The translations under genes were made by a program, and so were the position numbers. A DNA stretch of 51,997 nucleotides from Bradyrhizobium neotropicale. Its GTDB lineage: Bacteria > Pseudomonadota > Alphaproteobacteria > Rhizobiales > Xanthobacteraceae. The stretch is from assembly GCF_001641695.1 (NCBI RefSeq), contig NZ_LSEF01000051.1:1-51997 (forward strand), given 5' to 3'. Of this stretch, positions 32,925 to 41,083 are shown piece after piece (position 1 is the first letter of the stretch; every line of letters begins with the position of its first letter). Under the pieces are notes generated by a model. It ran no database searches. It was not told where the DNA came from and saw nothing but the letters and a program-made list of their open reading frames with translations.

Positions 32925-33734
32925 GTGGCGGACCCGGAATACGAGCTTTTCGCCATCCGCTACGCGACGCGGGATGCGCAGCGGAGCGAGCACTTCATCG
33001 GCGGCGACCCACATGACGGGCCGATGCCGATGGACTATTTCATGTGGCTGGCGAAGGGAGGCGGACGCACCTTCGTCATCGACACCGGGTTCAACGCCGA
33101 AATCGCCAAGCAGCGCAGGCGGACATTCCTGCGCTGCCCGGTGGAGACGTTGGCCGCGTTCGATGTGGACGTTGCCGACGTCAAGGATGTGATCCTCACG
33201 CATCTGCACTACGACCACGCCGGCAATTTCGACCGGTTTCCGAACGCGCGGTTTCACCTTCAGGAGCGGGAGCTCGCCTACGCCACCGGGCGCTATATGC
33301 AATATCCGCGTCTCTCGCATTCCTTCGAGGTCGAGGACGTCTGCGGGATCGTGCGGCTGAACTACGCGCGCCGGGTGCTGTTCTACGATGGCGACGCCGA
33401 GATCGCGCCCGGGCTCACGGTCCATGCAGCCGGCGGACATTCCGCCGGTCTTCAGTTCGTTCGCGCCAACACCCGCCGGGGCCCCGTCGTGCTCGCCTCC
33501 GACGTCAGCCACTTCTACGAGAACATGACCAGCGAGCGTCCCTTCACGACCGCGTTTCACGTCGGCGATATGCTGGTCGGTTTCGACAAGCTACGCGCCG
33601 CGGCGCCTGACGTGGACCACGTCGTCCCGGGCCACGATCCGCTGGTCATGAAGCTTTATCCTTCGCCGAGCCCGGACCTGAACGGTGTTGCCGTTCGCCT
33701 TGACGTCGCGCCGTCCCGGCCTGCTCATTCGTAG
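32925..33734 (+). CDS. Metallo-beta-lactamase-fold hydrolase (lactonase-like)
   Basis: A 269-residue zinc hydrolase. The metal-binding motif T-H-L-H-Y-D-H-A-G is at residues 92-100 (His93, His95, Asp97, His98). Later ligands sit in G-G-H-S-A-G, A-S-D-V-S-H and V-P-G-H-D. The layout is that of AHL lactonases and 4-pyridoxolactonase-like enzymes, so ring opening of a lactone is plausible. No signal peptide. The GTG at 32925 behind GAGGGCGAG is preferred because upstream starts overlap the CMD gene. A quorum-quenching role is possible but the operon context favours catabolism. Confidence 0.88.
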   Translation: MADPEYELFAIRYATRDAQRSEHFIGGDPHDGPMPMDYFMWLAKGGGRTFVIDTGFNAEIAKQRRRTFLRCPVETLAAFDVDVADVKDVILTHLHYDHAGNFDRFPNARFHLQERELAYATGRYMQYPRLSHSFEVEDVCGIVRLNYARRVLFYDGDAEIAPGLTVHAAGGHSAGLQFVRANTRRGPVVLASDVSHFYENMTSERPFTTAFHVGDMLVGFDKLRAAAPDVDHVVPGHDPLVMKLYPSPSPDLNGVAVRLDVAPSRPAHS

Positions 33735-33765
33735 GACGTTGAGACGGGCGAGCCGATAAACCAGA

Positions 33766-33785
33766 AAAATCGATTTTCGATTTTC
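33766..33785. promoter_or_regulatory. A/T-rich palindromic operator candidate upstream of the second GntR gene
   Basis: AAAATCGATTTT (33766-33777) is a perfect 12-bp palindrome followed by a further CGATTTTC half copy to 33785. It stands out in this G/C-rich DNA and lies about 40 bp before the GntR start at 33823. Autoregulation by that GntR protein is a reasonable reading. It is not similar to the 31020-31056 site, so the two GntR proteins may recognise different DNA. Confidence 0.45.
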
Positions 33786-33822
33786 TATTGACCCCTGCGC
33801 CCTGCCTTGCAATCATCCCGCC

Positions 33823-34548
33823 ATGGGTCCGCTTCAGTTCCAGTTGTCCGGAAGCCCCGGAGATGGTCCGCGCAGCCTGACATCGGCGCTGCACGAACGC
33901 TTGCGCGCCGACATCCTGGCGACGCGGCTGCTGCCGGGTCAGAAGTTGCACATCGCAGGACTCGCAAAGCAGTTTTCCGTGAGCCTTGCCGCCGTGCGCG
34001 AGGCGCTGTCGCGTCTGGTGGCCGACGGCCTCGTGCAGGCATCCGACCAGCGCGGCTTTCGCGTGAGCCCGGTCTCGCTCGCCGATCTCGCCGACGTGAC
34101 GCAGACGCGGATCGACATCGAGGGTCTTGCGCTGCGCCGCTCGATCGAGCGCGGCGATGATGCCTGGCTAGCTTCGGTAAAATCGGCCTGGGCGGATCTG
34201 AAGGCCGTTCCATATCGCTATCCTGACGATCCGACGGTGCACTACGAGGAGTGGGTCGTCCGTCATCGCATCTTCCATCGTGCACTAGTCAATGCTTGCG
34301 GCTCGTCTTGGCTGCTTGGCTTCCGCGACGTGCTTCACGAGCAAAGCGAGCGCTATCGCCGCCTCGCGATCCGCAGAGAGGTCGGCAAGCCGCGCGACGT
34401 CGAAGCCGAACACAAGGCGATCGTCGCTGCTGTGGTGAAACGCGATGCGGATGCCGCAGTTCGCGCCTTGTCGAGGCACTTCGGCGTCACCAAAGAATTC
34501 GTAGAGCTCGCGGCTCCCCGAATTGCGGAGGTCAGCAGCTCAACCTGA
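33823..34548 (+). CDS. GntR-family transcriptional regulator with FCD domain, second
   Basis: A 241-residue regulator. The winged helix lies at about 20-85: L-R-A-D-I-L-A-T-R-L-L-P-G-Q-K-L, then S-L-A-A-V-R-E-A-L-S-R-L with the recognition helix, then G-F-R-V-S-P-V. The FCD ligand domain covers about 95-230 with H-R-I-F-H-R-A-L-V and a late E-H-K-A-I. The ATG at 33823 has no strong Shine-Dalgarno. It lies 88 bp after the metallo-hydrolase and 52 bp before the NitT-type binding protein gene, so it is placed to control the second half of the plus-strand set. Confidence 0.9.
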   Translation: MGPLQFQLSGSPGDGPRSLTSALHERLRADILATRLLPGQKLHIAGLAKQFSVSLAAVREALSRLVADGLVQASDQRGFRVSPVSLADLADVTQTRIDIEGLALRRSIERGDDAWLASVKSAWADLKAVPYRYPDDPTVHYEEWVVRHRIFHRALVNACGSSWLLGFRDVLHEQSERYRRLAIRREVGKPRDVEAEHKAIVAAVVKRDADAAVRALSRHFGVTKEFVELAAPRIAEVSSST

Positions 34549-34600
34549 CCATCAAGCGAACGCCGAAAATAACAATCAGAGACCGGGAAGGAAGCCAGTA

Positions 34601-35566
34601 ATGAGACTCGATCGCCGTCACGCGCTCATATGGTTCGTAGCCGCCGCAATTCTGGCCGGACCTGCGAGCGCAGCCGACACCATTCGCGTCGGTCTCCCCA
34701 CCAAAACATACTGGCCGACGACGGTCGCCGAGACGGCCGTGCGGCAGAAGCTGTTCGAGAAGGAAGGCATCCAGGCCGAGCTGACCATCTATCGCAGTGG
34801 CGCCGAGACGTTCGAGGGCATGGCTGCGGGCGCAGCCGACATCATCCTCGATCCGCCGTCGCTAGTTTCCGCCGGACGCAAGAAGGGCGTGATGTCGCGG
34901 ATCGTGGCCAATGCCGCGATGGGTAATTTCGGCTGGCAGCTGATGGTCCCGACCAAATCGACACTCGACGTCAAGGACCTCAACGGCAAAAAGGTCGCGA
35001 TCACCGCGGCCGGCTCCGGCTCGGACCTCCTCGCGCTCTGGACAATCCAGGATAAGAAGATCGACTTTACGCGCGTCCCCGTCGGCGGCGGCGGCCTGGT
35101 GCCGAATCTCCTCGCCGGCAACGTCGAGGCAGCCGTGGTCTATTCGCCGCTGAGCTTCCAGATCTCGAAGTCCGGCGAGGCCAAGACCATCCTCGATTAC
35201 GCGAGCGCGGTTCCGCCGAACCTCACTGCGGGCTGGATCGTGCTCGACAAGTTCGCTGATGCCAAGCCGCAGTTGGTGCAGAAGGCGGTGAACGCCCTTT
35301 ACGGCGCGGTCGGGTTCATGCGCGCCAATCGTGACGTCACGGTCAAGCTGATCGCCGAGCTCTACGAGATGCCGCCGGAGATCGCGGCTCTCGAATACGA
35401 CAACACCATCATGATGCTCGAAACGAGCGGCGACATGGGCGCGGCAGGCGTGAACGCAGCCGTGCAGTTGTCGCTCGACCTCGCCAAGCTCGGCGGTCTC
35501 AAGGACATCCTGCCGGTCGAGGACGTGATCTCGACCAAGTTCAAGCCCGTCCCAACCCAGCAATAG
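34601..35566 (+). CDS. NitT/TauT-type ABC substrate-binding protein
   Basis: A 321-residue periplasmic binding protein of the SsuA/THI5-like type. A signal peptide spans residues 1-24, ending A-G-P-A-S-A-A. The mature start T-I-R-V-G-L-P-T-K-T-Y-W-P and E-G-I-Q-A-E-L-T-I-Y are family-like. Known ligands of the family include sulfonates, nitrate, pyrimidine precursors and phthalate-like aromatic acids, so the substrate is not fixed. The ATG at 34601 follows GGGAAGGAAG. The next gene starts 2 bp after the stop. Confidence 0.9.
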   Translation: MRLDRRHALIWFVAAAILAGPASAADTIRVGLPTKTYWPTTVAETAVRQKLFEKEGIQAELTIYRSGAETFEGMAAGAADIILDPPSLVSAGRKKGVMSRIVANAAMGNFGWQLMVPTKSTLDVKDLNGKKVAITAAGSGSDLLALWTIQDKKIDFTRVPVGGGGLVPNLLAGNVEAAVVYSPLSFQISKSGEAKTILDYASAVPPNLTAGWIVLDKFADAKPQLVQKAVNALYGAVGFMRANRDVTVKLIAELYEMPPEIAALEYDNTIMMLETSGDMGAAGVNAAVQLSLDLAKLGGLKDILPVEDVISTKFKPVPTQQ

Positions 35567-35568
35567 CG

Positions 35569-36324
35569 ATGCAGGGCACGTTCGCCATCAACCTTGCGCG
35601 GATCGCGATCATCGTCGCGATCCTGGCGCTATGGGAGGTGCTGTCGCGCACCGGCATCATCAATCCGCGCCTGCTGCCGTCGGCGTCCGACACGTTCGTG
35701 ACGCTCGGCGATCTCCTGCAGCGCGCGGCGGTGCAGAAGGACCTGATGGTGACCGCGGCCGAGGTGCTGGCCGCGTTCGCGATGGCCGTGCCGTTCGGCG
35801 CAGTTATCGGCTTCCTGGTCGCGGAGAACCGCTACTTCGCGGATGTGGCGAAGCCGCTGCTGTTCTTCGCCTTCAGCATCCCGAAGTCGATCTTTCTGCC
35901 GATGTTCATCCTCGTGTTCGGCGTCGGCTTTGCCCAGAAGGTCGGTTTCGGATTCTTCTCGACCATCTTCATCGTGATCATGTCCACCACCACAGCGGTG
36001 GAGTCGGTCAAGGTCGAGCATCTGACCGTGGCGCGCTCCTACGGCGCTACGCCATGGCAGACCGCGTTCCGGGTCTATCTGCCGAGCATGCTGCCGGTGC
36101 TCCTGGAGGCCTTGCGGATCTCCATGATCTTCAACCTCACCGGCGTGATCCTCGCCGAGATGTACGCCTCGCGCGACGGTATCGGCCACCAGATCGCGAC
36201 CTGGGGCGAGAATTTCCAGATGAAACAGCTCCTCGCCGGCGTCGTGATGGTCGCCGCGATCGCCATGACCTTCAACGAACTTGTCAGATGGGTGGAAGCG
36301 CGATGCAGCCATTGGCGAACGTGA
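35569..36324 (+). CDS. NitT/TauT-type ABC permease, first
   Basis: A 251-residue inner-membrane permease with about six hydrophobic segments, the first at residues 7-25 ending L-W-E-V-L-S-R-T-G-I-I, a family-typical start. The EAA-type loop is at about 153-176 (A-R-S-Y-G-A-T-P-W-Q-T-A-F, then Y-L-P-S-M-L-P). Its end overlaps the ATPase gene by 22 bp. The operon has a second, different permease, so the transporter is probably a heterodimer. Confidence 0.9.
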   Translation: MQGTFAINLARIAIIVAILALWEVLSRTGIINPRLLPSASDTFVTLGDLLQRAAVQKDLMVTAAEVLAAFAMAVPFGAVIGFLVAENRYFADVAKPLLFFAFSIPKSIFLPMFILVFGVGFAQKVGFGFFSTIFIVIMSTTTAVESVKVEHLTVARSYGATPWQTAFRVYLPSMLPVLLEALRISMIFNLTGVILAEMYASRDGIGHQIATWGENFQMKQLLAGVVMVAAIAMTFNELVRWVEARCSHWRT

Positions 36325-37109
36325 CACCGTTGAAGCCCGCCGCGCGCGCGGGCGCGATCGAGGTGAAGAATGTCGGCCAGGTCTTCAGGGGCCGGTCGCA
36401 GGATGTCGTCGCGCTGGACGACGTCTCGCTCGAGATCAAGCCCGGCCGCTTCGTCGTGCTGGTCGGCCCGAGCGGCTGTGGCAAATCGACTCTGTTGATG
36501 ATGATGGCGGGCCTGCGCCAGCAGACCACCGGCACGATCACCATCAGCGGCGCGCCGATACTGCAGCCCGACCCTGACCGGGTCGGCGTGGTGTTCCAGG
36601 AAGCGAGCCTGTTTCCGTGGCTGACGGCGGAGGACAATGTCGAGTTTCCGCTGGCGTTGCGAGGCGTCCCCAAGGCCGAACGGCGGGCCAAGGCGCAGGA
36701 TGCCCTGAAGCTGGTCGGGCTCGAAGGCTTTGGCAAACGTCATCCGCATGAGCTGTCCGGCGGCATGAAGCAGCGTGTCTCGATCGCGCGCGGGCTGGTG
36801 CAGGATCCGCCCGTGCTGCTGATGGACGAGCCATTCGCCGCGCTGGACGAGCAGACGCGCATGACCATGGGCGATGAGCTGCTGCGGATCTGGGCGGCAA
36901 CCGGCAAGACCGTCGTATTCGTCACGCACAGCCTCACGGAAGCCGTCTATCTCGCCGACGAGGTGATCGTGATGTCGGCGCGGCCAGGCCGCATCGTCGA
37001 TCATCTCCAGGTTCAGCTGCCGCGACCCCGCACCTACGAGATGCTGAGCGGCGACGCCTTTGGCGCGTTGCGCGACCGCATCTGGCGGCACATCCGCAAA
37101 TCGGCGTGA
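36303..37109 (+). CDS. NitT/TauT-type ABC ATP-binding protein
   Basis: A 268-residue ATPase. Walker A GPSGCGKS is at 55-62, the Q-loop F-Q-E-A-S-L-F-P-W at 98-106 is typical of the SsuB/TauB group, the signature is LSGGM at 151-155, Walker B L-L-M-D-E at 172-176, and V-T-H-S-L-T-E-A the switch region. The ATG at 36303 within the permease end is the only start giving a normal N-terminus; the longer frame to 35631 is a shadow of the permease. Confidence 0.92.
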   Translation: MQPLANVTPLKPAARAGAIEVKNVGQVFRGRSQDVVALDDVSLEIKPGRFVVLVGPSGCGKSTLLMMMAGLRQQTTGTITISGAPILQPDPDRVGVVFQEASLFPWLTAEDNVEFPLALRGVPKAERRAKAQDALKLVGLEGFGKRHPHELSGGMKQRVSIARGLVQDPPVLLMDEPFAALDEQTRMTMGDELLRIWAATGKTVVFVTHSLTEAVYLADEVIVMSARPGRIVDHLQVQLPRPRTYEMLSGDAFGALRDRIWRHIRKSA

Positions 37110-37116
37110 GGCAGAG

Positions 37117-37914
37117 ATGAGCGCCAAGACGCTGCGACATCTGATCGTGATCGGCCTGATCGTGCTGTGGGAGCTGCTGCCGCGTACCGGGCTCATTCCA
37201 GAGCTGTTCCTGCCGTCGCTGTCGTCGACGCTGATAGCGGGGTGGACCGATGCTGCCGAATATGGTCATGCGCTGGCGGTGACCCTCTACGAGGTCGTGG
37301 TGTCCATGGCGTTCGCCTGTGGCGGCGGCATCCTGCTCGGCGCCATCGTCGGCAGCCTGCCGCGCCCGCGCGTGCTGATCATGCCGATGGTGTCGAGCCT
37401 CTATGCGGTGCCGCTTGTGATCCTCTATCCCGTCTTTACAGTGTGGCTCGGAATCGGCTCGGAGTCCAAAATCGCGTTTGCCTCGATCTATGGCTTCCTG
37501 CCGACGATGCTCGCGACCGCCGCAGGCATCCAGACCATCGATCCGCAACTTCTGCTCGCCGCGCGCAGCATGGGCGCGACCTTGAGCCAGCGGCTGGTTC
37601 GCGTCATCATGCCCGCAGCGATCCCGACGGTGCTGTCCGGCCTGCGCGTTGGCGGCGCGCTCGTCATCGTCGGCGTCGTGGTCTCGGAGATGCTGATCTC
37701 CTCGGCCGGCATCGGTTATCTCATCTCGCGCTACCGTACGATCCTCGACAGCCCCCACGTGTTCGCGGGCGTGCTGCTCGTGCTGTTCCTTGCCATCACC
37801 TTCAACGCCGCGATCCGCTGGATCGAGCGCAAGGCGGCGATCTGGCAGACCGGCACCCGCGCCGGCCATGCCAATGACGAGATGGCGTCGGGCGCGATGC
37901 AGCCGGCGACCTGA
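37117..37914 (+). CDS. NitT/TauT-type ABC permease, second
   Basis: A 265-residue permease whose first hydrophobic segment reads I-V-I-G-L-I-V-L-W-E-L-L-P-R-T-G. The EAA-like loop is at about 148-172 (A-A-R-S-M-G-A-T, then V-I-M-P-A-A-I-P). It starts 7 bp after the ATPase stop and is followed at 3 bp by the deacetylase gene. It is only a distant relative of the first permease. Confidence 0.9.
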   Translation: MSAKTLRHLIVIGLIVLWELLPRTGLIPELFLPSLSSTLIAGWTDAAEYGHALAVTLYEVVVSMAFACGGGILLGAIVGSLPRPRVLIMPMVSSLYAVPLVILYPVFTVWLGIGSESKIAFASIYGFLPTMLATAAGIQTIDPQLLLAARSMGATLSQRLVRVIMPAAIPTVLSGLRVGGALVIVGVVVSEMLISSAGIGYLISRYRTILDSPHVFAGVLLVLFLAITFNAAIRWIERKAAIWQTGTRAGHANDEMASGAMQPAT

Positions 37915-37917
37915 GGT

Positions 37918-38583
37918 ATGAGCGTGTACGATCTGACCCTGACATTCGACAACGGCCCCGATCCCGATGTGACGCCGCGCGTGCTCGACATTCTCGGCGA
38001 ACGCGGGATCAAGACCACCTTCTTCGTCATCGGCGAGAAACTCGCCGACCCCGAGCGGCGCAGGCTCGCGAAGCGCGCGCACGAGCAGGGGCACTGGATC
38101 GGCAATCACACCTTTACGCACAGCCTTCCGCTTGGTGAGCAAAAGGATCGCAACACTGCGGAGAACGAGATCGGCCGTACGCAGGCAGCGATCGGCGACT
38201 TCGCGCATCCCCAGCGTTGGTTCCGGCCGTTCGGGGGCGGCGGCAATCTGGATACGCGGCTGCTAAAACCGTCCGTCGTCGACCATCTCACCCGCAACAG
38301 GCACAGCTGCGTGCTCTGGAATGCGATCCCGCGCGATTGGGACGATCCTGATGGCTGGACCGACCGTGCGCTGGATCAGTGCAGCAGGCAGCCCTGGACG
38401 CTGATGGTGCTGCACGATCTCCCGACCGGTGCGATGGACCATCTCGAGCGTTTCCTCGAGCGCGCCGAGGCTGCCGGCGCCCGCTTTCGACAGGATTTCC
38501 CGCCGCAATGCGTTCCGATCCGCTGCGGCGAGATCGCACTTCCGATCAATGACTACGTTTCCTCCATCGAAGAGAGTGTTTGA
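37918..38583 (+). CDS. Cytoplasmic polysaccharide-deacetylase-fold (NodB-like) hydrolase
   Basis: A 221-residue NodB-fold protein without signal peptide. Motif 1 reads T-F-D-N-G-P-D-P (residues 9-16), where the usual second Asp, a metal ligand, is Asn12. Motif 2 has His64 and His68 in G-N-H-T-F-T-H. Motif 3 is R-P-F-G-G-G-G, and a late L-H-D-L-P corresponds to the final His motif. Cytoplasmic members in catabolic operons can hydrolyse small cyclic imides or amides rather than glycans, so a C-N hydrolase is favoured here. It is tightly packed between the permease and FAH genes. Confidence 0.85.
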   Translation: MSVYDLTLTFDNGPDPDVTPRVLDILGERGIKTTFFVIGEKLADPERRRLAKRAHEQGHWIGNHTFTHSLPLGEQKDRNTAENEIGRTQAAIGDFAHPQRWFRPFGGGGNLDTRLLKPSVVDHLTRNRHSCVLWNAIPRDWDDPDGWTDRALDQCSRQPWTLMVLHDLPTGAMDHLERFLERAEAAGARFRQDFPPQCVPIRCGEIALPINDYVSSIEESV

Positions 38584-38586
38584 CTG

Positions 38587-39441
38587 ATGAAAGTTGCAAG
38601 CTTCACGATCGCCGGCACCGCGAGCTATGGCATCGTCACCGACAACGGGATCATCGATGCCGGCAAGCGTCTGAAAGCCTTTCCCACGCTGAAGGCGCTG
38701 CTCGCAAATGGCTCGCTCGGCGAATTGAAGAAGCGCGCCGGCGAGAAGCCCGACTACGCGCCGCACGACGTCACACTGCTTCCGACGGTGCCCGATCCCG
38801 ACAAGATCTTCTGCATCGGTGTCAACTACGCCACGCATCTGGCGGAGAGCGGTCATCCGACGCCGGCACATCCGATGATCTTCACCCGTTTCGCCAATAG
38901 CCAGGTCGGCCATGGCCAGCCGATGATTCGGCCGCTGGAGTCGGAGCGCTTCGATTACGAAGGCGAGATGGCCGTCATCATCGGCAAGGCGGGCCGCCGC
39001 ATCTCGTGCGAAGCCGCGCTCGGCCATGTCGCCGGCTATGCCTGCTACAATGACGGCAGCATCCGCGACTGGCAGCGCCACACCTCGCAATTCGCGCCGG
39101 GCAAGAATTTCGCCGGCACCGGCGGTTTCGGCCCCTGGATGGTTACGACCGACGAATTGACCGACGTCACCAAGCAGACGCTGACCACCCGTCTCAACGG
39201 TGTCGAGGTGCAGAGGGCGCCTATCTCCGATCTGGTCTTCGACGTCCAGGCTCTGATCGTCTATTGCTCGACCTTCACCGAGCTCGCACCAGGCGACGTC
39301 ATCGTCACAGGCACGACCGGCGGCGTCGGCGCCTATCGCACGCCTCCGCTGTGGATGAAGGGCGGCGACACCGTCGAGATCGAGATCTCCGGCATCGGCA
39401 TCCTGCGCAATCCCATCAAGGACGAGGGATGCGCGGCCTGA
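38587..39441 (+). CDS. Fumarylacetoacetate hydrolase (FAH) family protein
   Basis: A 284-residue FAH-family enzyme. The G-V-N-Y-A-T-H-L-A-E-S-G motif is at about 79-90, the metal-binding F-D-Y-E-G-E-M-A-V-I-I-G at about 121-132, then Y-N-D-G-S-I-R-D-W-Q, K-N-F-A-G-T-G-G-F-G-P-W and G-T-T-G-G-V-G. Such enzymes cleave acylpyruvates or hydrate or decarboxylate 2-oxo acids in aromatic degradation. The ATG at 38587 is 3 bp after the deacetylase stop. Confidence 0.92.
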   Translation: MKVASFTIAGTASYGIVTDNGIIDAGKRLKAFPTLKALLANGSLGELKKRAGEKPDYAPHDVTLLPTVPDPDKIFCIGVNYATHLAESGHPTPAHPMIFTRFANSQVGHGQPMIRPLESERFDYEGEMAVIIGKAGRRISCEAALGHVAGYACYNDGSIRDWQRHTSQFAPGKNFAGTGGFGPWMVTTDELTDVTKQTLTTRLNGVEVQRAPISDLVFDVQALIVYCSTFTELAPGDVIVTGTTGGVGAYRTPPLWMKGGDTVEIEISGIGILRNPIKDEGCAA

Positions 39442-39476
39442 CAGCCGCGGTCGACAACAATAAGAAGGAGAACCCC

Positions 39477-40520
39477 ATGCCCATGCCAACGCATATTCTT
39501 CCGACCACGGTGGTCGGGAGCTATCCGCAGCCGGAATGGCTGGTGAATCGTGCAATGCTGTCGAAGGTGGTGCCGCGCACCCGTCTGCACGATATGTGGC
39601 GGTTGCCGGCGGAGCATCTGGAGGAGGCGCAGGACGATGCGACCATCGTCGCGATCCGCGACATGGAGCGCGCCGGCATCGACATCGTGACCGATGGCGA
39701 AATCCGCCGCGAGAGCTACTCCAATCGCTTCGCCACGGCGCTCGACGGCATCGACGGAGACAATCCGGCGATGATCGTGGCGCGCACAGGCAACACCCAG
39801 ACGCCGGTGCCGCGCATTGTTGGTCCCGTGAAGCGCAAGGGACCGGTCGAGCTGCACGATATGCAGTTCCTGCGCAAGAACACGGAGCGCGCCGCGAAGA
39901 TTACCCTTCCTGGCCCATTCACGATGAGCCAGCAGGCCAAGAACGAGTTCTACAAGGACGAGGAAGAGCTGGCGATGGCGCTGGCAGAAGCTGTCAACGC
40001 CGAAGCGCTCGATCTGCAAAAGGCCGGTGCCGACGTGATCCAACTCGACGAGCCCTGGGTGCGCAACAATCCGGAACTCGCCAAGCGCTATGCTGTCAAG
40101 GCGATTAACCGCGCGCTGAAGGGCATTACCGTGCCCACCGTCGTGCATCTCTGCTTCGGCTATGCGGCAGTCGTGCCAGGCTCGAACAAGCCAGCCGGCT
40201 ACTCGTTCCTTGCCGAGCTCGACGAAACCATTGCCGACCAGATCTCGATCGAGGCGGCACAACCGAAGCTCGACCTCGGTGTGCTCAAGGACCTCTCGTC
40301 GAAGAAGATCATGCTCGGCGTGCTCGACCTCGCAGATCCCGCGATCGAGAGCGTCGACACAGTCGCCGACCGCATTCGCAACGGTCTGAAATATGTCTCG
40401 CCGGACCGTCTGGTTCCGGCGCCGGATTGTGGCATGAAGTATATGCCGCGCGCGACCGCGTTCGGAAAGTTGAAGGCAATGTGCGATGCGGCGGCCAAGG
40501 TCCGGCAGGAGATTGGCTGA
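39477..40520 (+). CDS. MetE-C-like (cobalamin-independent methionine synthase fold) protein
   Basis: A 347-residue zinc barrel protein resembling the C-terminal half of MetE. It starts T-V-V-G-S-Y-P-Q-P, and the metal ligands His224 and Cys226 (H-L-C-F-G) and Cys318 (P-D-C-G-M-K-Y) are present, with Q-L-D-E-P-W between. Free-standing MetE-C proteins in catabolic operons may transfer or remove methyl groups from unknown substrates, so true methionine synthesis is not assumed. The ATG at 39477 follows AAGAAGGAG. It is the last gene of the plus-strand set. Confidence 0.9.
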   Translation: MPMPTHILPTTVVGSYPQPEWLVNRAMLSKVVPRTRLHDMWRLPAEHLEEAQDDATIVAIRDMERAGIDIVTDGEIRRESYSNRFATALDGIDGDNPAMIVARTGNTQTPVPRIVGPVKRKGPVELHDMQFLRKNTERAAKITLPGPFTMSQQAKNEFYKDEEELAMALAEAVNAEALDLQKAGADVIQLDEPWVRNNPELAKRYAVKAINRALKGITVPTVVHLCFGYAAVVPGSNKPAGYSFLAELDETIADQISIEAAQPKLDLGVLKDLSSKKIMLGVLDLADPAIESVDTVADRIRNGLKYVSPDRLVPAPDCGMKYMPRATAFGKLKAMCDAAAKVRQEIG

Positions 40521-40557
40521 AGAAACGTTCGGCCGGCGAGGATTATTCGTTTGCAGG

Positions 40558-40803
40558 TCACCGCCAAGCCGTGGCTGGGCGCTCGAAACCTGCGCGGGCG
40601 TCGTCGGTCGGGTGAATGCGACCGCCGTACTTCGCGACGATCGCCGCAAAGGCGGAGGGCAGGGGACCGTCGGTGAAGAGATGCTGGCAATCGTCGAGAT
40701 CGCCGCCTCGCACCATCGCGTTGCGGCCGAACTTGGTCGTGTCGGCGACGAGCACGGCCGCGCGCGAATTGGCGACGATGGATTGGCACGCCTGAACCTT
40801 ACC
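40558..40803 (-). pseudogene. C-terminal remnant of a DeoR-family regulator
   Basis: Minus-strand codons from about 40803 to the stop at 40558 read K-V-Q-A-C-Q-S-I-V-A-N-S, then V-L-V-A-D-T-T-K-F-G-R, then H-L-F-T-D-G-P-L-P. This is the C-terminal effector-domain end of DeoR/GlpR-type sugar regulators (the A-D-x-x-K-F-G-R motif). No DNA-binding domain or earlier effector part is found in any frame up to 41083, so only the last 80 residues survive. Confidence 0.6.
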
Positions 40804-40906
40804 GGCGTGCGGCCGGCCATAAGACGCGCGTTCCGCAAGTCGTTGAAGAACTGAGATCGGCGGGCGGAAACAACATCGGGAGGGCCGGCCGACCTCGTGC
40901 CATGGC

Positions 40907-40975
40907 CGTGTGCACTCCCCAATTCGTGTGCGCTATGTGTGCACCGAGAGGTCAAAGCGGGTACAAACGTGTGCA
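40907..40975 (+). repeat. Four short direct repeats in a gene-free gap
   Basis: The octamer CGTGTGCA occurs at 40907-40914 and 40968-40975, with single-mismatch copies at 40925-40932 (CGTGTGCG) and 40936-40943 (TGTGTGCA). Spacing is irregular (18, 11 and 32 bp). The rest of 40804-41083 shows no gene. They may be leftover operator sites of the decayed DeoR gene. Confidence 0.35.
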
Positions 40976-41083
40976 ATTTCGGCTGAGGAGCGATCTCGAC
41001 AAGCAGCCGCTGTTCGACCGAACCTCCGCGTGCGATCAAGGTTTGGCACTATCATCGTCGGGTCACGCTAACGTCGTCCGCCT

